Notes under the pieces: generated by a model | The model's input: the letters and a program-made list of their open reading frames with translations, nothing else | Database searches by the model: none | What the model was told of the DNA's origin: nothing | Made by a program: the position numbers and the translations under genes | Origin: Dryomyza anilis | Taxonomy: Eukaryota; Arthropoda; Insecta; Diptera; Dryomyzidae | Assembly: GCA_951804985.1 (NCBI GenBank) | Contig: OX638130.1 | Location: 98,453,700-98,517,699 of the forward strand | Direction of reading: 5' to 3' | Length of the DNA stretch: 64,000 bases | Part shown: piece by piece, positions 1-13,257 of the stretch | Layout: every line of letters begins with the position of its first letter | How positions within the stretch are numbered: the first letter of the stretch is position 1

Positions 1-204
1 AGTGACATTGGCAGTCATTACCCAGTCTGCCATTCCATCAGATATCGCTTCGAAATGTCGGGAAATTCATACGGTCTCCTTTTTATATCATACTATAATT
101 CGTTCTAAGATGTTCGCAGATATCTTAAAGAAATAATGAAGTTTTCTTGTTACGAGAATTGTTTCTAAATTGAACCGATAGGGAGTTATGATAAAAATTC
201 GTAA

Positions 205-815
205 ACCAAATTGTGTCCCCAAATATTTGGAGATTTTGTCATTGGGCCGTACTTCTTCCGTGATGATCAAGACCGGCACGTTACTGTGAATGGGAATCGC
301 TATCGTTCAATGATAACCGAATATTTTTGGCCCCAATTGGATGATATGGACTTGGAGGACATGTGGTTCCAACAGGACGGCGCCACAAGCCACACAGCGA
401 ATGCCACAATCAATTTATTGGAAACCAAGTTTGGAGAACGTGTTATCTCACGAAATGGTCCAGTCGATTGGCCGCCTCGGTCGTACGATTTGACGCCGTT
501 AGACTATTTCCTGTGGGGCTACGTCAAGTCTATGGTCTATACCAACAAGCCAGCGACGACTGATGAACTTCGTACGAATATTGAACGTGAAATTGCAGCA
601 GTATCGGCCGATCTATGCTTGAAAACCGTGGGAAATTGGGTTCAGCGTCTGGTCTTCTGCAAGCGTGCCCGTGGTGGCCATGCAAAAGAAATCGAGTTCC
701 ATACATAATGGCATCGAACGTACTTTTACAGGAATAAAAAATTTCATTGATATTCAAAACCGTTTTTGTTTTATTTAAAAACTTTTGTAGCGGTCTTATT
801 GAAAAACCATTTATA
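205..815 (+). mobile_element. 5'-truncated mariner-type element with its 3' end
   Basis: This fragment carries the C-terminal half of a Tc1/mariner transposase (211-708). A polyadenylation-like AATAAA follows at 733-738. The distal end (~770-812) reads AACTTTTGTAGCGGTCTTATTG followed by AAAAACC, and nearly the same end recurs at 37338-37376. The 5' half, with the first catalytic Asp and the DNA-binding domain, is missing, so the copy is not autonomous. It lies between the arms of the larger inverted repeat. Confidence 0.8.
211..708 (+). pseudogene. Mariner-family transposase fragment (DD41D spacing)
   Basis: This open frame of about 165 codons ends in a natural TAA at 706-708. It has no convincing start: the first Met-like codon is TTG in a frame simply cut by the truncation. 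The C-terminal catalytic core of a Tc1/mariner transposase is visible. The second catalytic Asp lies in WFQQDGATSHTA and the third in LTPLDYFLWGYVK, with 41 residues between them. That spacing is the DD41D type described for rosa-like elements, first found in tephritid flies. Downstream come the usual family blocks (KPATTDELRTNIEREI, WVQRLVFCKRARGGH). No stop or frameshift interrupts the remaining part, so the truncation may be moderately recent. The first catalytic Asp and the helix-turn-helix region are absent, so the protein could not catalyse transposition. A full Tc1/mariner classification would need a tree. Confidence 0.85.
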
Positions 816-1078
816 ACATGTTTAATCCTACCATTCTCGTCCTATATGTTGGTATTGTCCGTGGTGTTTAATACGTATTGAGGTACTTTATCGGTACGAT
901 TAAGAAACAATTTTCGTAACGAGAAAACTTCATTATCCAGTTACGATATATAACTACATCTTAGAATGAATTGTATGTAGTATGATATAGAACAAGAATC
1001 GTAACCGAGATCGAATTAATTTCCCCACATCCAGTAACAGTTTCGAAGCGATATTGAATCGAATGGCAGACTGTGTGG

Positions 1079-2129
1079 ACCAACATGTTAGGTAGATACC
1101 GATACTTTCTGTCGTAGTTTTCTCGGTACGAGATATTTTATGAAACCGATTCGATATCGAAAAGAAAAATAGTTGAGAGTTTTTGCAATGAACATACCAC
1201 GGATTTTACTTTTCTGGCAAATATTTAAAAATTGTATTTCTAAATACTGTTTTTATTAAGCCCTCATTATTTATAGTGTATTTACTGCTTTTTAATGCGA
1301 TTTAATTTCTTGACGTCAGCCCTGACTGACAACCAAATTAAATCTGACCCAAAACAAAATAATGGCGCAGGTGTTGTGGAAATAATCATGAATCTATAAG
1401 TAAATTAAAAGCAAACACATGCATAATTAAATTGACCCGGTTAGATATTTAGTGTGGGAGTTGAGTAGATTATGCATGGAAAGGACCAACAGACAACATA
1501 GTATATTGTATGACCCAGCAGACAAAATATGCTACACTATGCTACACATAAAAACAAAATGTACAAAAAGTAAAAGGTCAAAAAGTGAAAAATCTGTGTG
1601 TTGATTTTTCTATAGCTCTTGATTTTTATTTAGTCTATACATTTTTGTGACTCGGTAGTAGGTGGCTGTGTTTTTTGTTTGTGTGCATCATTTTGTCTTC
1701 TACTAATTAAGTTCGAAACTTGCTTTATATAGTTCGTTCCTTTGTGTTTTTGTATGTGTTCGTATGGATGTCTGTCTCAGGTGGTGGTAGGTGTGATGTG
1801 TCTGAAGTAGTCGTAAAAGAGCTTCTAATGCTATTTGTCGCCGCTTGTGGCAGAATCTACTTCATAATGAAAGACACAAAATTCGTTTTTAATTAAGTGT
1901 TTAGTGAAGTGCATAATACTCAAGGAAAATTATTATTAATAAATAGTGTGTCATTGGATTATGTTTAAATTTCATGCGAATTTCATATATTATTGTTGTG
2001 TGAGCTTGCAGTTGTTTTATTAATTAACTGCTTTAACTAGTATTTAATATTTTAGAATAGCATCGAATATTTTTATATTATTGTATTTAATTTAATTGAA
2101 ATGTGAAAAGTTTAATTACTGGTTTTTTA
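1079..2129. other. Intergenic, no gene seen
   Basis: AT-rich unique-looking sequence without a long open frame, RNA gene or terminal repeats. A short local duplication (GCTACACTATGCTACACATA, about 1531-1550) is the only structure noticed. Confidence 0.6.
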
Positions 2130-3770
2130 GGTTTATCATTAAAAATGCAAATTTTACTTAAAGTATTCAATTTATCACTAAAAATTAAATTTTTCACAAA
2201 AAAAAAAATTCAAATTTAAAATTCAAATGTTCACAAAAAATTCAATTTTCACTTTAAATTAAAATTTTCACTAAAATTCCAATTTTTAACTGAAAATTAA
2301 ATTTTTCATTTAAAATTCAATGTTTCACTAAAAATTCAATTTTTCACTAAAAATTCAATTTTTCACTAAAAATTCAATTTTTCACTAAAAATTCAATTTT
2401 TCACTAAAAATTCAATTTTTCACTAAAAATTAAAATTTTTCACTAAAAATTAAAATTTTCACTAAAATTCCAATTTTTAACTGAAAATTAAATTTTTCAT
2501 TTAAAATTCAATGTTTCACTAAAAATTCAATTTTTCACTATAAATTTAATTTTTTACTAAAAATATAATTATTCAAAAAAAATCATTTTTTACTAAAAAT
2601 TCAATTTAACACTAAAAATTATATTTTTCTAAAAATTAAGTCTTTCACTAAAATTCCAATTTTTCATTAAAAATTCAATTTTTCACTAAAAATTCAATTT
2701 TTTGCAAAAAAATCAAATTTTCACTAAAAATTCAATATTTTCACTAAAAATTCAATTTTTTCACTAACAATTAAAATTTTCACTAAAAATTAAAATGTTT
2801 ACTAAATATTAAAATTTTTCACTAAAAATTCCAATTTTCACTAAAAATTAAAATTTTCACTAAAAATTAAAATTTTCACTAAAAATTAAAATTTTCACTA
2901 AAAATTAAAATTTTCACTAAAAATTAAAATTTTCACTAAAAATTAAAATTTTCACTAAAAATTAAAATTTTCACTAAAAAATTCAATTTTCACTAAAACA
3001 TCAAATTTTCACTAAAAATTTAATTATCACTTAAAATTAATTTTTTCACTAAAAATTCACTAGAAATTAAATTTTTTACTAAAAATTAAAATTTTCACTA
3101 AATATATAATTTTTCAGTAAAAATACAATTATTCAAAAAAATTCCAATTATCAGTAAAAATTCAATTTAACACTAAAAATTTTATTTTTATAAAAATTAA
3201 GTCTTTCACTAAAATTCCAATTTTTTATTAAAAATTCTATTTTTCACTAAAATTCAAATTTTCACTAAAAACTAAAATTTCAATAAAAATTCAATTTTTT
3301 CACTAAAAGTTAAATTTTTCACTAAAATTTACATTTTTCATTAAAAATTCCATTTTTCACTTTAAATTAAATTTTTGACTAAAATTAAAATTTTTCTATA
3401 GAAATTAATTTTTCACTAGAAATTAAATTTTTCAGTAAAAATTCAACTTTTCACTACAAATTTAATTTTTCACTAGAATTAAAATTTTCACTAGAATTAA
3501 ATTTTCCACTAGAATTAAATTTTTCACTAGAATTAAATTTTTCACTAAAAATTCCATTTATCACTTAAAATTCAATTTATTACTAAAAATTGATTTTTTT
3601 ACTTAAAATTAAATTATTCACTAAAACTTAATTTTTAACTAAAAATTCAAAATAAAAAAAAAACATTTTTTACTAAAATTCAAATTTTTACCTAAAAATT
3701 CAATATTTGACCAAAAATTCATTTTTTCGCTACAAATTTATTTTTTCACTATAAATAAAATTGTTTTCTT
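2130..3770. repeat. Degenerate 19-bp minisatellite, locus 1
   Basis: About 1.6 kb is built from a unit close to TTCAATTTTTCACTAAAAA or TTCACTAAAAATTAAAATT (19 bp). The most regular stretch is 2820-2990, with near-identical copies. Elsewhere units drift to 15-22 bp. The reverse complement of the same unit forms loci at 17.6 kb and 22.9-23.6 kb. Confidence 0.85.
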
Positions 3771-4440
3771 CTCCAAAATTATATAAAAAAAAAACACCCA
3801 AAGAATTTTAACTTTACCTCAAAATTGAGAATTTCCAGACTTTCATCTCATTCTTTATTGTTCAGTGGCATGACACTAACTTTGTTCATTAATCCTTAAT
3901 CTTTACATTTCACTTTACACTTTTGATCACTTAGCTCTCTTCACTTCTGGCTCTATATAAATCAACTTTGGCCGTAACCAACTTATACATATAACAAATA
4001 TAGAGAGCACACTTTATACTCTCTTTAATTCTTTGATATTGTTCACTTGCGCCTTTCACGTAATTCACATCCGTTTCCTTTTATGGCGACCAACTCATTG
4101 CACTCGAGACAAATTGCTTGCGCTTCATCGCACTGCGGATGCGTTGACGATGCATTTGTCACTTTTTGTCACATTTTATACGACACCGAACAACGCACCA
4201 ACGAACCCTTTCAAAGCAATGAATTCACCAAACGCTACCCCAAACACTCAGCCGAGGGACAAACGGACGGACAGACTGTCACTGGATAAACACTTTGGTT
4301 TTCGACAACAACAAAAAGTCCAAGAACAACATAAAAAAATATAAAAACACATCAGCAACATCGAGCACTACAACAACATCAAGTATAACAATAAAAAAAT
4401 GGAAACCGGAAGCACCCTAAAACGCAGACTACGAAGGAGA
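3771..4440. other. Non-repetitive island, no supported gene
   Basis: This stretch is less AT-rich than its surroundings. It contains CTCTATATAAAT (3951-3962), which resembles a TATA box, and overlapping open frames of 80-103 codons (4033-4344 and 4047-4289) without recognisable domains. The frames overlap in different phases, so at most one could be real. The island could be a 5' UTR or regulatory DNA of a gene outside the window. The sequence does not decide. Confidence 0.35.
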
Positions 4441-5735
4441 AAAATTTAATTTTTTGTTAGAGATTCTCGTGGTTGTCACGCTGTCCCACTTTCAGACACG
4501 ACAACAACAATATTAAATTTTGGAATCATATTGTTGGTGTTTCTGTTGCATTAAGCTGCAATTTATATTTGTTGCTTGTCTTGTTTGTGTTTGCATAAAG
4601 GCGTTGGTTGCATGGTTTGGTGAGGCGTAAAGTTGGGTACGGTTGCTGTTTGTTCACAGCAAACAAATGTTTGTAAATTTAACAAAAAAGTTGCAATCAT
4701 TGCAAATTGTTTTGAACAACTATGCAAACGTTTAAGTCTTTTAGTAAATGCAGCAAAATAAACTTGCTGTATTTATAAATGAATTAATGAATATTATTAA
4801 TATAATACAATTATTTGCTAAAATAACAAATTTTCATTAAAATAATGAACGAATTAATTGGATTTACAAAAAAAAATATTTGCAATGAAGTTATATAAAA
4901 AAAATAATAAATTAGTTATTTACAATAATTAATTTTCAATTTTACAACTAATTTTGCTGTTTTAATAAAAGCATTTATTAAAATAATAATGATAGTAAAA
5001 TAAATAGAAAATCATAGTTTTTTCATGAAAAAGCAAAACATATAAATTTAACCAAAGAGTTGGTTTAAAAACCATCGTCGTAATTAAAATTTATTCAATA
5101 ATACATTTAACAAAAAGTTTATTATATAAAATAAAGTATTTGCTGTATCAATTAAAGCAAGTTCTTAATACCATTTACTTATATCGGCAAAACACTTTGT
5201 TATATAAATAAAATTATTTTGCAAGCGCTTTAATTAAAATTAATTTAAATGGTACAGTTAACAAAACGGTTTGTTATAATATAATATATGTGCTGTGTTA
5301 ACTAAAAGTGCTCAATTTATATAGATTTTCTATAATTTCATAAAATATTTCTATCCGTGTTGAGCGCGGAATATGTTGGTGGGTTGACTGTTGGTTGTCT
5401 ACTTGTTGGTGCATCAGAGCAGCAACAGCAGCAGCATTTGGCGTTGTCACAACGTGCTTACGAACGACAGCTCTGACAACATCAACACTAACAGCATTAA
5501 ATGTAGCGAAGGCTGCAACATCAACAACAGCAGTAACAGCAACAGAAGTCAACAATCAGCAATCATGGCAAAGCAATGAAGTAGTTGCTGGGCGACGCTG
5601 GGCAATTGTTTTTGTTGTGACGCGCATATATCACAGTCTTGTTGTTGAAAGAAAGTTTCAATGAATATTAAATGGAATGCATTTATTTTATTTAAAATTT
5701 TCATTACTATTTTATTGATTTTAAACTATTTATAT
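4441..5735. repeat. AT-rich degenerate repeats and CAA/CAG-rich patch
   Basis: From ~4660 to 5300, loosely repeated motifs of the type TTTAACAAAA..GTTATATAAAATAAA..TTTGCTGT recur every 50-100 bp, resembling the AACAAATAAATTT landscape at 24.3-28.0 kb. From 5390 to 5660 the sequence is rich in CAA, CAG and ACA triplets. That keeps frames open on both strands without any domain. Confidence 0.5.
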
Positions 5736-8112
5736 AATTTATTAATTTATTAATTTATTAATTTATTAATTTATTAATTTATTAATTTATTAATTTATTA
5801 ATTTATTAATTTATTAATTTATTAATTTATTAATTTATTAATTTATTAATTTATTAATTTATTAATTTATTAATTTATTAATTTATTAATTTATTAATTT
5901 ATTAATTTATTAATTTATTAATTTATTAATTTATTAATTTATTAATTTATTAATTTATTAATTTATTAATTTATTAATTTATTAATTTATTAATTTATTA
6001 ATTTATTAATTTATTAATTTATTAATTTATTAATTTATTAATTTATTTATTTATTTATTTATTAATTTATTAATTTATTAATTTATTAATTTATTAATTT
6101 ATTAATTTATTAATTTATTAATTTATTAATTTATTAATTTATTAATTTATTAATTTATTAATTTATTAATTTATTAATTTATTAATTTATTAATTTATTA
6201 ATTTATTAATTTATTAATTTATTAATTTATTAATTTATTAATTTATTAATTTATTAATTTATTAATTTATTAATTTATTAATTTATTAATTTATTAATTT
6301 ATTAATTTATTAATTTATTAATTTATTAATTTATTAATTTATTAATTTATTAATTTATTAATTTATTAATTTATTAATTTATTAATTTATTAATTTATTA
6401 ATTTATTAATTTATTAATTTATTAATTTATTAATTTATTAATTTATTAATTTATTAATTTATTAATTTATTAATTTATTAATTTATTAATTTATTAATTT
6501 ATTAATTTATTAATTTATTAATTTATTAATTTATTAATTTATTAATTTATTAATTTATTAATTTATTAATTTATTAATTTATTAATTTATTAATTTATTA
6601 ATTTATTAATTTATTAATTTATTAATTTATTAATTTATTAATTTATTAATTTATTAATTTATTAATTTATTAATTTATTAATTTATTAATTTATTAATTT
6701 ATTAATTTATTAATTTATTAATTTATTAATTTATTAATTTATTAATTTATTAATTTATTAATTTATTAATTTATTAATTTATTAATTTATTAATTTATTA
6801 ATTTATTAATTTATTAATTTATTAATTTATTAATTTATTAATTTATTAATTTATTAATTTATTAATTTATTAATTTATTAATTTATTAATTTATTAATTT
6901 ATTAATTTATTAATTTATTAATTTATTAATTTATTAATTTATTAATTTATTAATTTATTAATTTATTAATTTATTAATTTATTAATTTATTAATTTATTA
7001 ATTTATTAATTTATTAATTTATTAATTTATTAATTTATTAATTTATTAATTTATTAATTTATTAATTTATTAATTTATTAATTTATTAATTTATTAATTT
7101 ATTAATTTATTAATTTATTAATTTATTAATTTATTAATTTATTAATTTATTAATTTATTAATTTATTAATTTATTAATTTATTAATTTATTAATTTATTA
7201 ATTTATTAATTTATTAATTTATTAATTTATTAATTTATTAATTTATTAATTTATTAATTTATTAATTTATTAATTTATTAATTTATTAATTTATTAATTT
7301 ATTAATTTATTAATTTATTAATTTATTAATTTATTAATTTATTAATTTATTAATTTATTAATTTATTAATTTATTAATTTATTAATTTATTAATTTATTA
7401 ATTTATTAATTTATTAATTTATTAATTTATTAATTTATTAATTTATTAATTTATTAATTTATTAATTTATTAATTTATTAATTTATTAATTTATTAATTT
7501 ATTAATTTATTAATTTATTAATTTATTAATTTATTAATTTATTAATTTATTAATTTATTAATTTATTAATTTATTAATTTATTAATTTATTAATTTATTA
7601 ATTTATTAATTTATTAATTTATTAATTTATTAATTTATTAATTTATTAATTTATTAATTTATTAATTTATTAATTTATTAATTTATTAATTTATTAATTT
7701 ATTAATTTATTAATTTATTAATTTATTAATTTATTAATTTATTAATTTATTAATTTATTAATTTATTAATTTATTAATTTATTAATTTATTAATTTATTA
7801 ATTTATTAATTTATTAATTTATTAATTTATTAATTTATTAATTTATTAATTTATTAATTTATTAATTTATTAATTTATTAATTTATTAATTTATTAATTT
7901 ATTAATTTATTAATTTATTAATTTATTAATTTATTAATTTATTAATTTATTAATTTATTAATTTATTAATTTATTAATTTATTAATTTATTAATTTATTA
8001 ATTTATTAATTTATTAATTTATTAATTTATTAATTTATTAATTTATTAATTTATTAATTTATTAATTTATTAATTTATTAATTTATTAATTTATTAATTT
8101 ATTAATTTATTA
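5736..8112. repeat. Satellite array, 8-bp unit ATTAATTT
   Basis: About 2.38 kb (roughly 297 copies) of the octamer ATTAATTT is essentially perfect. The one clear irregularity is at 6041-6063, where four-base ATTT units replace the octamer. The borders are abrupt: unique DNA resumes at TATTTTAATATTTGTTTTGC. True copy number may differ from that assembled, as for any long simple array. Confidence 0.95.
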
Positions 8113-10026
8113 TTTTAATATTTGTTTTGCAACTTCGTGATTAAAATGTTACGCGGATGCTTCCATATGCACATTAAGGAAACACTCAAATCAAGGAATG
8201 GCTGAGTAATTAAAATGTTTTTTTCTGTTCCTTCGGTGCTTAAATCACTTCGCCCGCTGCATCAAAGACTTTCAACCAGAAGCCTTTTCTAGATACTCCT
8301 CCCTATATGCATTAAATACCGACTGACATGGTTGTCAGCAAATGCATATCTTATAAGATTTTAGTCTACACTGTGCAACAATTACTTAGATGTTCTTCAA
8401 CCTAATATTTTGCCTACAAAATGTGCACTAAGTAGGTTCTGATTCTGTACGGTGTCAGGCAACGGGCGCCTTATAAATCAGGCTTCGTCAGGTTTGTCTG
8501 TCGAACAAGTGAATTTTCCGCTAATGCAGCAACATCAGCAGCATCCGTTTGGCTCGAAAACATGGAAGCTTCCTGGCATTAAGATGCAACACGACATATA
8601 CGTCTTGCTGATTTAGACACATGCACACACACCCCTAAATAATCTATCGGATACACAGAAAAAAAGAATTTGTAATATAAAATGATTCGTAATAAAGATG
8701 AAATTGTTTATTAGAACACGTACTTGTACTATAATTCATATTAATGAATAATTCATAATATAGATGAATTGTCTGCATGATTTAAACTTTAAGATTTTAA
8801 AAATTCATTATATTTATGCATTTTTCATGATATTGATGAATCTTCAGATGAACTAAACCGTCTACTAATTCACCATATGTATTATATTTTTATAATATAG
8901 AACAATTTGCTAAATCATCATTTATATGATGAATTTCTTCAAGGTAACCAACTACTTGTTTTTCTTATGTTGAATAATTCTTAATAGAAATGGACTTATT
9001 CACTAATCATCAACCAAATACTACTAATTCATTATTTTTTATCAATAAGTATTCAAAACATTTTAACCAATTATAAATAGTTGTAAACTATTCGTTACAT
9101 ATAGAAATGCATTTTTTTCATTAAAACTATTTCAATTACTAAATTCATCATATGTATGAATAATTCATAAAATGAACGAATTTGTACATTATAACTCTAA
9201 CAACTTAATATACTTTAGTATTAATATTCATACTGTAGATGAATTTGTTCAACTAATTACCAGATACATCACATTCATGAATAATTCATAAAATGAATGA
9301 ACTCAATCAATATATATATATATTCATCAGTATTATTTGGTCTTTTATATTGAAATAAATATATTTATTAATACTACGAAAATGTTATTAGTGTAAATTA
9401 TCATAGAAGACACTTCTTGGGTGTCGCTCCATGCATCCTTGTTGAACTTGTGCTGACTGCCAGTCAGTTAGTCAGCCACCCTGAAGTTTGGCTGTCGCTT
9501 CCGTGTTGCATGTTGCACTCTCACATAACATGCCAACGTTGCCACCCCGCTGTTTAGAAACTCATGTCACATGACATCCTTTATTTATTAGTTGCCGCAT
9601 TTTCAATGTAATAACTCGAGAGAATGCGAAGCTGCCTTTTGACGCGCATGGTTTCTCACTGCGCCATTTTAAGTTGTTTCAAAATACTTAATGAAGTTCT
9701 ATGAAAATATTTTAAGTACGTTTTAAGTGGTACATAATGGTATGCAAAATGTAAAGGTTCTTGTTGGTATTGCCATCAATAGATTAAAATTGTTGCTGCG
9801 TACATTGATTGATTAAGAGTGTTGAGTGCAATCATGTTAATGGAGCTGTTCCTGAAAAAACCGTGAATTTATAACCAGATTAATTTTAAATTTTAATAGA
9901 AAACTAAATTATAATGAATAAGCATAATTTTAAATTAAATGTAAATACTATTTAATTGTCTTAGATACACATTTTTATTAGAATAATATTTTATATAGTA
10001 GAATAATTTTTACTTATAATAAAAAA
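8113..10026. other. Intergenic with ATTCATAA-type degenerate repeats
   Basis: 8113-8640 is unique-looking DNA of moderate GC without a supportable gene. From ~8660 to 9380, motifs such as ATGAATAATTCATAA and ATAGATGAATT recur in degenerate form. From 9400 to 9830 there is again unique sequence (GTCAGTTAGTCAGCC and surroundings) with no open frame of note. Confidence 0.5.
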
Positions 10027-10737
10027 ATATTTAATTATGATATGTTTTATTATAATTTTTTATTTATGCTTACATAATAATACATTGCTGCAAAACAAAA
10101 TTATATTTACAGCAACTATTGCTATTAAACATATTAATGATTGCCTAATTTAATGATGTTGTTATGTACATTATTTTTCCAATCATGTGAATGTTTGTTC
10201 CAGTTGTATTCCTGATTGATTTTTTAATTGAAACAATATTATTTTAGAATGACAACCATATACATACTTGTCTCTACCGCGTTTATCAATAATGTAATAT
10301 TGTCCCCACTGTATTAGCGATTGTCTGCGAAGTAATTGGTTTTGTTCAAGATTTAAACGAGTCAATTATTAATTATAATTTTTATTTAATTATGATATGT
10401 TTAATTATAATTTATAATATATGCTTACATTATAGTTCATAGCAGCAAAACAAAATTATATTTACAGCAATCATTCCTATTAAACATATTAATGATTCTC
10501 TTTGTAATATAATAATGTTGTGTTGTAAATTATTTTTCCAACCATGTGAATTTTTGTTCCAATTGTATTCCTGATTTAGATATTCATTGAAACAATATTG
10601 TTTTAAAATGCCAACCATATCACTAATTGTCTCAGCCGTGTTTATGCACAATGTTAAATTTTCTCACTATATTAGCGATTGTCTGTGTAGTACTTGGTTG
10701 TGTTCAGCATTTAAACGATTTAATTAGTAAATTATGA
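10027..10737. repeat. Tandem duplication, ~355-bp unit, two copies
   Basis: Unit 1 (10027-10381) and unit 2 (10382-10737) align at a constant offset of 355 bp. Shared landmarks are TAATTATGATATGTTT, ATGCTTACAT, GCAAAACAAAATTATATTTA, TATTAAACATATTAATGATT, TATTAGCGATTGTCTG and ATTTAAACGA. I judge about four bases in five to be identical. Short open frames in minus phase in both copies are not conserved as protein. Fainter echoes (ACCATAT.TTT, GATTGTCTC) continue to about 11.5 kb. Confidence 0.85.
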
Positions 10738-13257
10738 ATTATGATATTGATTATTAAAAATTTGAATGTTTGAAAATATACATATGTTGCTGTCCACCAT
10801 TTAAATTATTGAGCTGACCGTATTTTTGGTTAATAGAGACCATAACATATATTTTTAAAATCTCTATTTAAAGTATCTATCTTAATATCTATCTCGATAT
10901 GATTGTATGATTGTTGAACGTGAACATAATTTTGTCAGTTATGAAAATGATTGAATAAACTATGCTATTGATTGTGTATATAATGTTTATACTTGTCGAG
11001 TATATTGATTTGTTAACCAGATATTTGTTTATCAATTGTGGAATGAATATATACCAACAATTTTTTGATTTTCAACAATTTTAATGATTAAAAATCAAGT
11101 CTTTAGTGATTATTCTTGTTTGAGTCAACCATAATTTTGATTTCTATATAATTTTATATAGTTTATGATTTTCTTAAATGTGTTTATATCATTGGTTTAA
11201 ACATGCGCTAATATCTGATCATTAATTATAGAAATATAATGGCATATAATATATGTATGATTGTCTCTGTTTAAATATAATGTACATTTGAATGCATTGT
11301 AAATTGTTGTGCTCACAAATTATAAGACTCAACTAGTTCAGTAATTTTAATTATTATGCATGGTAATTATATAAATGTTTTCGTCATGCGTATTTATGAT
11401 TGTACGAACCATATTTTTGTTTATACACTATAAGTACTTTATTTCAAAATATAACTTATTATTATAAATTTATAGAAATATAGCTTAAATCATATTTTAA
11501 TTATAATTTTGTGTTTAAATATTTGTGTCAATCGTATTTATGATTGATACATGTAACCATAACATATGATTCATTTCCTACTTTTTGTGTCTGTTTCTAT
11601 AGGGTTTGTTTTCGATAATAAAATTTTCTGAATTCACTTTATAAAATAAAAAATAAATAAATGCTAGATTAACGAATTTTATCATTGCTTGTTGGTAATA
11701 ATAACAAAAAATATAACGATTCAATGAATTTCAATTATAAATAAAATTAAAAATGTTCAATGCTTCTGTTTTTCTTGTCTGTCTGGCTGACTGACTGGCG
11801 GGCTGCCGGTTAATTCAAATAAATTCAATTCGCTGGTTATCCGCAGCGTATTTAACGATCTCTCAAGTTCATAATTCATGTCGTTATTTCATGTTAACGA
11901 AGCATAATAATCTAATTCAATCTACTTGTGATGTCTTGCTACCGAGGCACAGCACTGCCAGCCAGTCAACCCCATGCAGCGCTTTGTGGCCTCTGAGGGG
12001 GTTAAAAGCGGACAGGCGGAAAAATAGTGAAGAAAACGGGAAAATATTCAGAATATTTTTATTTTTCAAATGAAACTCAAAGAAGTGGCGTCAGCCAAGG
12101 ATGCTGCACAACACAGACGACGGGATAAGTGCGCCTGCCAAATGGTGGAGGACGAAAGCAGCCGCACTGTCTGCCTGACTGCCTGTCTGACAAATGGCTC
12201 TCATCGCATAAATCATGCAATGGCGACGTTGCCATTTTTCAGTGGGATTCAAATTTGTCCCGCGTCGGTCGTGAAGTGAAAAATTTTAATTAGAACAGAG
12301 TAGTAGTAGATGTAGATTGTAGATAGACTTCTGGCAAGGATTTACACAAATAAATGCAGTTTTTAGTTGTTTTGTCCTTGACGCCATCGTTCTGTTGTTG
12401 CTGCTGCAGCTACTTTTGCTGTCACTATAAAGTAGATGATGAATGTCAACAGCAAATGTTTGAAATGAGCAGCAGCAACAGCATTAATTGCGATATACAA
12501 GGATAATGAGCGCGCAGCGAATAGAAGTAAAGTAGGCAGGACAGAGCCACGTATTAAACGAAGGACACTCGGGTGGACAATCGTCCTTGATAAGCGGCTT
12601 ATTAAAATTAAATTAACTTCGTTATTAGCTGCTTTCGTCGAATGGTTTATATGCTAAGTTTGTATAATTTAAACTGAACGATCATATGAAATTTAATGGT
12701 ACCATCTTATAGTATCGAATGTAAAATTTGTTGCAATTTAAAATTTCATCTATTTAGGAGAGAAAAATATACACAAAATTCAACTGAAAATTATATTTTA
12801 TAAACAAATGAATTTGTCAAACAATGCAATAATTGTGGTAAACATGTGTATAATTATGTCGAACATATTATGTATTATGTTAAGCATTTTTTATTATTAA
12901 ATGTGAATATGGTCATTTCTTGATTATCATGAAATTAAATCTTAATCCAGACTTTTTTATCATCCCTTTAATCTATGTAAATGTTTGCCTAAAAAAATAT
13001 ACAAAATATTATATAATATAAATAATATAAAATTATATTAAAGATTTTAAATATATAAAAATACATATAAATAATAATGAAATAAATTATAAAAGTATAT
13101 ATATAAAAATATTTTAAAAAATTAAGAAAAATAAAAAAAAATAAATAATACAAAAAATATTTAAAAAATATAAATGAAAAATTTAAACAAAATTTAAAAA
13201 ATATAAAAAATATAGAAAACAAAAAAAATAGACAATTTTTAAAATATATAAAAAAAT
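10738..13257. other. Intergenic; GC-richer island at 11.9-12.6 kb
   Basis: 10738-11880 is AT-rich with decayed echoes of the 355-bp unit. 11880-12600 is markedly less AT-rich and lacks repeats. It holds two adjoining open frames of 60 and 69 codons (11891-12073 and 12070-12279) with no recognisable domain or homopolymer, so regulatory DNA or a non-coding exon is as likely as coding. 12600-13257 is AT-rich, becoming A/T simple sequence. Confidence 0.45.

Larger units (their letters stand above)
22..1078. repeat. Long imperfect inverted repeat (foldback-like element)
   Basis: Bases ~22-205 reappear as the reverse complement of ~860-1078. Matching blocks occur in the same order on both arms: CAGTCTGCCATTC, ATATCGCTTCGAAA, GGGAAATT, ATATCATACTA, TTCTAAGATGT, AATGAAGTTTTC, ACGA(G/A)AATTGTTTCT and ACCGATA. 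The arms are about 180-215 bp with several indels, so the element is old. The centre (~205-815) is occupied by a mariner fragment, which suggests a foldback or MITE-type element that received a later insertion. Class and target duplication are not resolved because the left arm nearly reaches the window edge. Confidence 0.75.

Noticed and set aside
4033..4344. Plus-strand frames of 103 and 80 codons near a TATA-like word
   Set aside because: The two overlap in different phases without a domain or homopolymer pattern typical of the host gene. It could be UTR or regulatory DNA, but a coding call is not supported.
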